Of a DNA stretch of 9,646 bases, positions 7,249 through 9,646 are shown piece after piece (within the stretch, counting starts at the first letter, position 1; every line of letters begins with the position of its first letter). The notes under the pieces are model-generated. The model ran no database searches, had not been told where the DNA came from, and worked only from the letters and a program-made list of their open reading frames with translations. The position numbers and the translations under genes were made by a program. Source of the DNA: an uncultured Pseudomonadaceae bacterium (lineage in GTDB: Bacteria; Pseudomonadota; Gammaproteobacteria; Pseudomonadales; Pseudomonadaceae); contig CANRHT010000070.1 of NCBI GenBank assembly GCA_947630465.1, forward strand, positions 1 through 9,646, given 5' to 3'.

Positions 7249-7446
7249 CAAACGAATGCCGCACGGCGATGGGCCAGAGCATTAACCCTTTACTTAACAG
7301 TCATGCTCAGCAATGCAGCGCCTAAATATTATATGAATGAGCATTATTTATAGCAGGCAAAAGAGTCACGCCCGTCTAATCGATATCAATACGCCATCAT
7401 ATCGAAATGTCATTATATAGCCTGTTTGCTTTAATGTTTAACTGGC

Positions 7447-7490
7447 TTTAGTTACAACAATTAAAGTCACACTTTGTGCTTATAGTCACA
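7447..7490. repeat. Three imperfect direct repeats upstream of the mvaT promoter
   Basis: TTTAGTTACA (7447-7456), TAAAGTCACA (7462-7471) and TATAGTCACA (7481-7490) share the core AGTYACA. The cores start at 7450, 7465 and 7484. They lie roughly 60 to 105 bp upstream of the predicted mvaT start point, where regulator sites are common. The protein that might bind is unknown. Confidence 0.35.
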
Positions 7491-7516
7491 GTTTCAACCT
7501 GCACATTTTGCTATTC

Positions 7517-7545
7517 TTTACATGCGGACAACATCGGTATATGAT
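7517..7545 (+). promoter_or_regulatory. Sigma-70 promoter of mvaT
   Basis: TTTACA (7517-7522) and TATGAT (7540-7545) each match 5 of 6 consensus bases and are separated by the ideal 17 bp. Transcription would begin near 7552, leaving an mvaT leader of about 140 nt. This is the best promoter-like sequence seen in the window. Other promoters closer to the gene are possible: a TATACA lies at 7661-7666, but without a fitting -35. Confidence 0.72.
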
Positions 7546-7563
7546 CCACACCCATTAGGGGAT

Positions 7564-7592
7564 CTCAATACGAAGCACAGTTTCATATTGAG
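7564..7592 (+). promoter_or_regulatory. Stem-loop in the predicted mvaT leader
   Basis: CTCAATA (7564-7570) pairs perfectly with TATTGAG (7586-7592). After one C/A mismatch, GAA (7572-7574) pairs with TTC (7582-7584), leaving a 7-nt loop, GCACAGT. It would begin about 12 nt from the predicted transcript start. Protection of the mRNA 5' end or protein/sRNA binding are possible roles; none is shown. Confidence 0.4.
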
Positions 7593-7614
7593 GCACTGGA
7601 GTTTTAAAGAGTTT

Positions 7615-7630
7615 CACTGGTTGACTAGTG
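7615..7630. promoter_or_regulatory. Near-perfect 16-nt dyad in the mvaT leader
   Basis: CACTGGT (7615-7621) and ACTAGTG (7624-7630) flank a TG centre. As DNA there is one mismatch; as RNA the stem closes fully with one G-U pair, but a 2-nt loop would be strained. It could be an operator or part of a larger leader fold. The site lies 63 bp before the mvaT ATG. Confidence 0.33.
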
Positions 7631-7693
7631 ACGATGGACCCGCTCAACAATCCTTAATTTTATACAATTATTCTCATTTAATAGGATTTCCAC

Positions 7694-8062
7694 ATGTCAT
7701 TGATTAATGAATTTCGCGAAACTAAAGAACGCATTAAAGAACTTGAAAGCCGCTTAGCGAGCTTGTCTCAAGATACCAAGTTACAAAAAGAATTAGAGTT
7801 TGAAGAAAAACTCCGCGCACTGATGGCTGAGTACAATAAGTCTCTGCGTGATATCACTTTAATTATTGATCCACAATCAGCACGTGACACTGCAGGTAAA
7901 GCACCAGCACGCACACGCAGCCCACGCAAAACCAAACGCTATGACAACCCACATAACGGCGAAGTGATTGAAACTAAAGGCGGTAATCACAAAACTCTAA
8001 AAGAGTGGAAAGCCAAATGGGGTGGCGACACCGTTGAGTCTTGGGTGACTCTGCTGGACTAA
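7694..8062 (+). CDS. mvaT: MvaT-family H-NS-like xenogeneic silencer
   Basis: MvaT proteins are nucleoid-associated silencers of AT-rich, often foreign, DNA in Pseudomonas, and also tune virulence and biofilm genes. The 122-residue product is close in length to P. aeruginosa MvaT (124). Residues 1-60 form a charged coiled coil for dimerisation and oligomerisation (SLINEFRETKERIKELESRL, then KELEFEEKLRALM). A basic linker (about 62-82, rich in Arg, Lys, Pro and Ala) leads to the C-terminal DNA-binding domain with the conserved ETKGGNHKTLKEWKAKWG; Gly97-Asn98 match the minor-groove loop of the MvaT AT-pincer. The ATG at 7694 has AGGA seven nt upstream. The gene stands alone, with its own promoter and terminator, next to sbcB and purU as in P. 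aeruginosa. Whether this is MvaT or its paralogue MvaU cannot be proved from sequence alone, but the sbcB/purU context favours MvaT. Confidence 0.94.
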   Translation: MSLINEFRETKERIKELESRLASLSQDTKLQKELEFEEKLRALMAEYNKSLRDITLIIDPQSARDTAGKAPARTRSPRKTKRYDNPHNGEVIETKGGNHKTLKEWKAKWGGDTVESWVTLLD

Positions 8063-8094
8063 ACTGTCCGCTAAAACGCTGTAATTGATTCAGT

Positions 8095-8122
8095 TAAAAC
8101 GCCCTGCTTGCAGGGCGTTTTA
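8095..8122. terminator. Bidirectional intrinsic terminator between mvaT and sbcB
   Basis: A 12-bp perfect stem (8095-8106 with 8111-8122) closes the loop CTTG. The core is CGCCCTG, with an A-run on the left and a T-run on the right. It lies 32 nt past the mvaT stop and 36 nt past the sbcB stop, so it can serve both convergent genes. Confidence 0.92.
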
Positions 8123-8158
8123 GTATCTGCAACATATATGTCACTGTGCATAATCGTG

Positions 8159-9583
8159 CTATAGCGCATAACGCTGCGCAAGAGCAGCAACAGCTTGATG
8201 CCATGCTTGCACAACCGGATGCGCCTGCTGTTCGCGGGTTAATTGCCCATAGGCGATACGGTACTCATCTATATTAAGCGGCGCACCTTGGCGCTCCCCA
8301 CTTAAGCGTGCTTGGCATAATTGAGTCCACTGCTGTAATTCAGTGCTATTTAATGTCTGCGGATAGTTACGCGCACGATAGCGAAATAATAATTCAGGCA
8401 GACGCTGATCATCAAAAGGCCAAGACTGCGTATGTAACTGCTCAGGCTCAGCCTGCCGTATTGCATTGCATAAGCCACGATCGCGCGGACCTAAAAAACC
8501 CGCATACAACTGTTGCTCTGGATCCTGTTCAGCATGCTCATGCAAGTCATGATAAATCACACTAAGTTTATCCTGCCACTGCTGGCGATGCTGTTTTAAC
8601 AACTGATAATTATCCTGTAACAACTCATGATTAAAAGCTAACCGTTGGTTATCTTCATCACGTAACACTGATAATGGTGCAATGACTGGACTTTTATTAA
8701 TGTGAATGAGCTTTAATGGGATCGGCAACTCACCTTCAGCCAAATCAGCATGGCGCGTATACAGGCGTGCTTTAATCGCTTCGGCACTCATTTCCAGCAG
8801 CGGCGTAACGTCCGCATGCAAATCACACACAATCAATGCATTACGATTACTTGGATGCCAGGCCAGCGGCAACACCGGGGCTAAACAGTGACGTTCAACT
8901 GCAAACATTCCCGATATATGCAAGAGTGGTTGCAGCATACGAATCCGCTGTTGCACGGCATCTTTACGGCGCAACCCATATAAATAATCAAATAATTTCG
9001 GCTGACGCTCACGCAATAAGCGCGCTACAGCAATGGTCGCACGCACATCAGCTAAGGCATCGTGCGCTTGCCCATGTTCGATATGATTAGCCGCAGTAAA
9101 GTGCTCCAATTTAAAACTGGCACGCCCCTCATGTTGCGGCCACTGCAAACCTTCTGGGCGTAGCGCCCAAGTACAGCGCAGCACATCAATTAAATCCCAA
9201 CGGCTGTTATGACCTTGCCACTCGCGTGCATAAGGGTCATAGAAATTACGGTACAAAGTCGCACGCGTCATCTCATCATCAAAACGTAGATTATTAAAGC
9301 CGGCACTGCAGGTACCCGGCTGCAGCATCTGCGCATGCAGCTGCCGAATAAACTCAACTTCTGGCAGCCCTTGAGTGCGTAAGATATCAGGGCTAATGCC
9401 GGTGATTAAACTGGCCATGGGATGCGGTAAAATATCATCGGATAACTGACAATATATATTTAAGGGCTCAGCTATTTCTTCAAGCTGCTCATTGGTACGA
9501 ATACCTGCCACCTGCAGTGGACGATCACGGTAAGGATCAATACCTGTGGTTTCAAAGTCATACCAAAAAATACTTGCTGCCAC
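8159..9583 (-). CDS. sbcB: Exodeoxyribonuclease I (SbcB)
   Basis: Exonuclease I degrades single-stranded DNA 3' to 5' and acts in recombination and mismatch repair in the cytoplasm. The 474-residue product matches E. coli SbcB in length and order. The DEDDh nuclease domain comes first: Asp9 and Glu11 in IFWYDFETTG, Asp102 in FNNLRFDDEMTR, and His174 and Asp179 in HGQAHDALADV. RNFYDPYAREWQ and RWDLIDVLR are also conserved. The exonuclease I SH3-like and C-terminal domains follow (PLLHISGMFAVER, PLAWHPSNRNALIV, LPELLFRYRARNYPQTL). I choose GTG at 9583 because GAGGTGG (9595-9589) lies 5 nt before it and the family starts just before the first catalytic motif. A GTG at 9592, adding three residues, is possible but has a poor ribosome site. 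No ATG is available upstream of the catalytic motif. It is convergent with mvaT. Confidence 0.96.
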   Translation of the reverse strand: MAASIFWYDFETTGIDPYRDRPLQVAGIRTNEQLEEIAEPLNIYCQLSDDILPHPMASLITGISPDILRTQGLPEVEFIRQLHAQMLQPGTCSAGFNNLRFDDEMTRATLYRNFYDPYAREWQGHNSRWDLIDVLRCTWALRPEGLQWPQHEGRASFKLEHFTAANHIEHGQAHDALADVRATIAVARLLRERQPKLFDYLYGLRRKDAVQQRIRMLQPLLHISGMFAVERHCLAPVLPLAWHPSNRNALIVCDLHADVTPLLEMSAEAIKARLYTRHADLAEGELPIPLKLIHINKSPVIAPLSVLRDEDNQRLAFNHELLQDNYQLLKQHRQQWQDKLSVIYHDLHEHAEQDPEQQLYAGFLGPRDRGLCNAIRQAEPEQLHTQSWPFDDQRLPELLFRYRARNYPQTLNSTELQQWTQLCQARLSGERQGAPLNIDEYRIAYGQLTREQQAHPVVQAWHQAVAALAQRYAL

Positions 9584-9588
9584 TGTTA

Positions 9589-9595
9589 CCACCTC
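9589..9595 (-). promoter_or_regulatory. sbcB: Ribosome binding site that decides the sbcB start
   Basis: On the minus strand, GAGGTGG ends 5 nt before the GTG at 9583 and overlaps the in-frame GTG at 9592. It therefore favours the inner start. The 51 bases beyond it to the window end show no further gene. Confidence 0.6.
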
Positions 9596-9646
9596 GTTTA
9601 ACTACTCTCAGTACAAAGCACAGCACCCATCACTCGGCATTGTGTG

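Larger units (their letters stand above)
7172..7693. other. 522-bp divergent intergenic region between purU and mvaT
   Basis: This is the longest gene-free stretch in the window. It is AT-rich, mainly between about 7320 and 7520. It holds a purU promoter (near 7220-7248), an inverted repeat (7380-7405), three related AGTYACA repeats (7447-7490), a good mvaT promoter (7517-7545), and two dyad elements in the mvaT leader (7564-7592 and 7615-7630). I see no tRNA, no sRNA that can be supported, and no convincing small gene. AT-rich DNA with many TpA steps is what MvaT itself binds, so self-regulation is plausible but is inference. Confidence 0.7.

Noticed and set aside
7303..7344. ATGCTCA...TGAGCAT inverted repeat
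   Set aside because: The arms are only 7 bp with a 28-nt gap in AT-rich DNA; no better than chance and not near a promoter element.
7522..7707. Plus-strand open frame of 61 codons in the purU-mvaT spacer
   Set aside because: It starts inside the mvaT promoter (its ATG overlaps the -35), has no convincing ribosome site, overlaps the mvaT start, and shows no recognisable protein features.
1..9646. Mobile element, CRISPR array, tRNA/rRNA, toxin-antitoxin or defence cassette
   Set aside because: No transposase, integrase, terminal repeats, regular spaced repeats or RNA-gene structures were seen; every long gene belongs to a known housekeeping family or, for the ATPase, a widespread conserved family.

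Overview
The window looks like a chromosomal housekeeping segment from a gammaproteobacterium of the Pseudomonas group. The dapA, purU, mvaT and sbcB products all read as close relatives of Pseudomonas proteins, and mvaT, an H-NS-like silencer, is largely restricted to pseudomonads. The base composition looks near 50 % G+C by eye (not counted), with many AT-ending codons, lower than in typical P. aeruginosa or P. putida. A low-GC lineage of Pseudomonadaceae is therefore likely. The exact genus cannot be settled from the sequence alone.

Layout. Positions 1-1586 (minus strand) hold dapA followed 18 bp later by bamC, which runs off the left edge. A 176-bp divergent spacer carries a perfect 16-nt palindrome and separates dapA from a plus-strand pair, gcvR-like and bcp (15 bp apart). 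bcp converges on tusA with only 3 bp between the stop codons. tusA is divergent from a plus-strand M48 metalloprotease with a TPR-like tail (bepA/yfgC type), which ends at a strong bidirectional terminator (4643-4682). The right half holds, on the minus strand, a HerA/YjgR-like ATPase and, upstream of it, purU. A 522-bp intergenic region rich in candidate signals follows, then mvaT on the plus strand. A second bidirectional terminator (8095-8122) separates mvaT from the convergent sbcB (minus strand).

Function. The left block combines lysine/peptidoglycan precursor synthesis (dapA), outer-membrane assembly and quality control (bamC, bepA), an ACT-domain regulator (gcvR-like), peroxide defence (bcp) and sulfur transfer (tusA). 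From memory of P. aeruginosa PAO1, dapA, gcvR-like, bcp, tusA and the M48 protease lie together around PA1005-PA1010, while purU, mvaT and sbcB lie together around PA4314-PA4316. The window would then join two blocks that are far apart in PAO1, with the terminator and the ATPase gene near the junction.

No mobile element, phage, CRISPR, RNA gene or defence cassette was found, and no convincing new multi-gene system. The less ordinary signals are regulatory: the dapA/gcvR palindrome, an 11-bp perfect inverted repeat in the 3' part of tusA just beyond the bcp stop, a hairpin in front of the ATPase gene, and a structured leader plus repeats upstream of mvaT.
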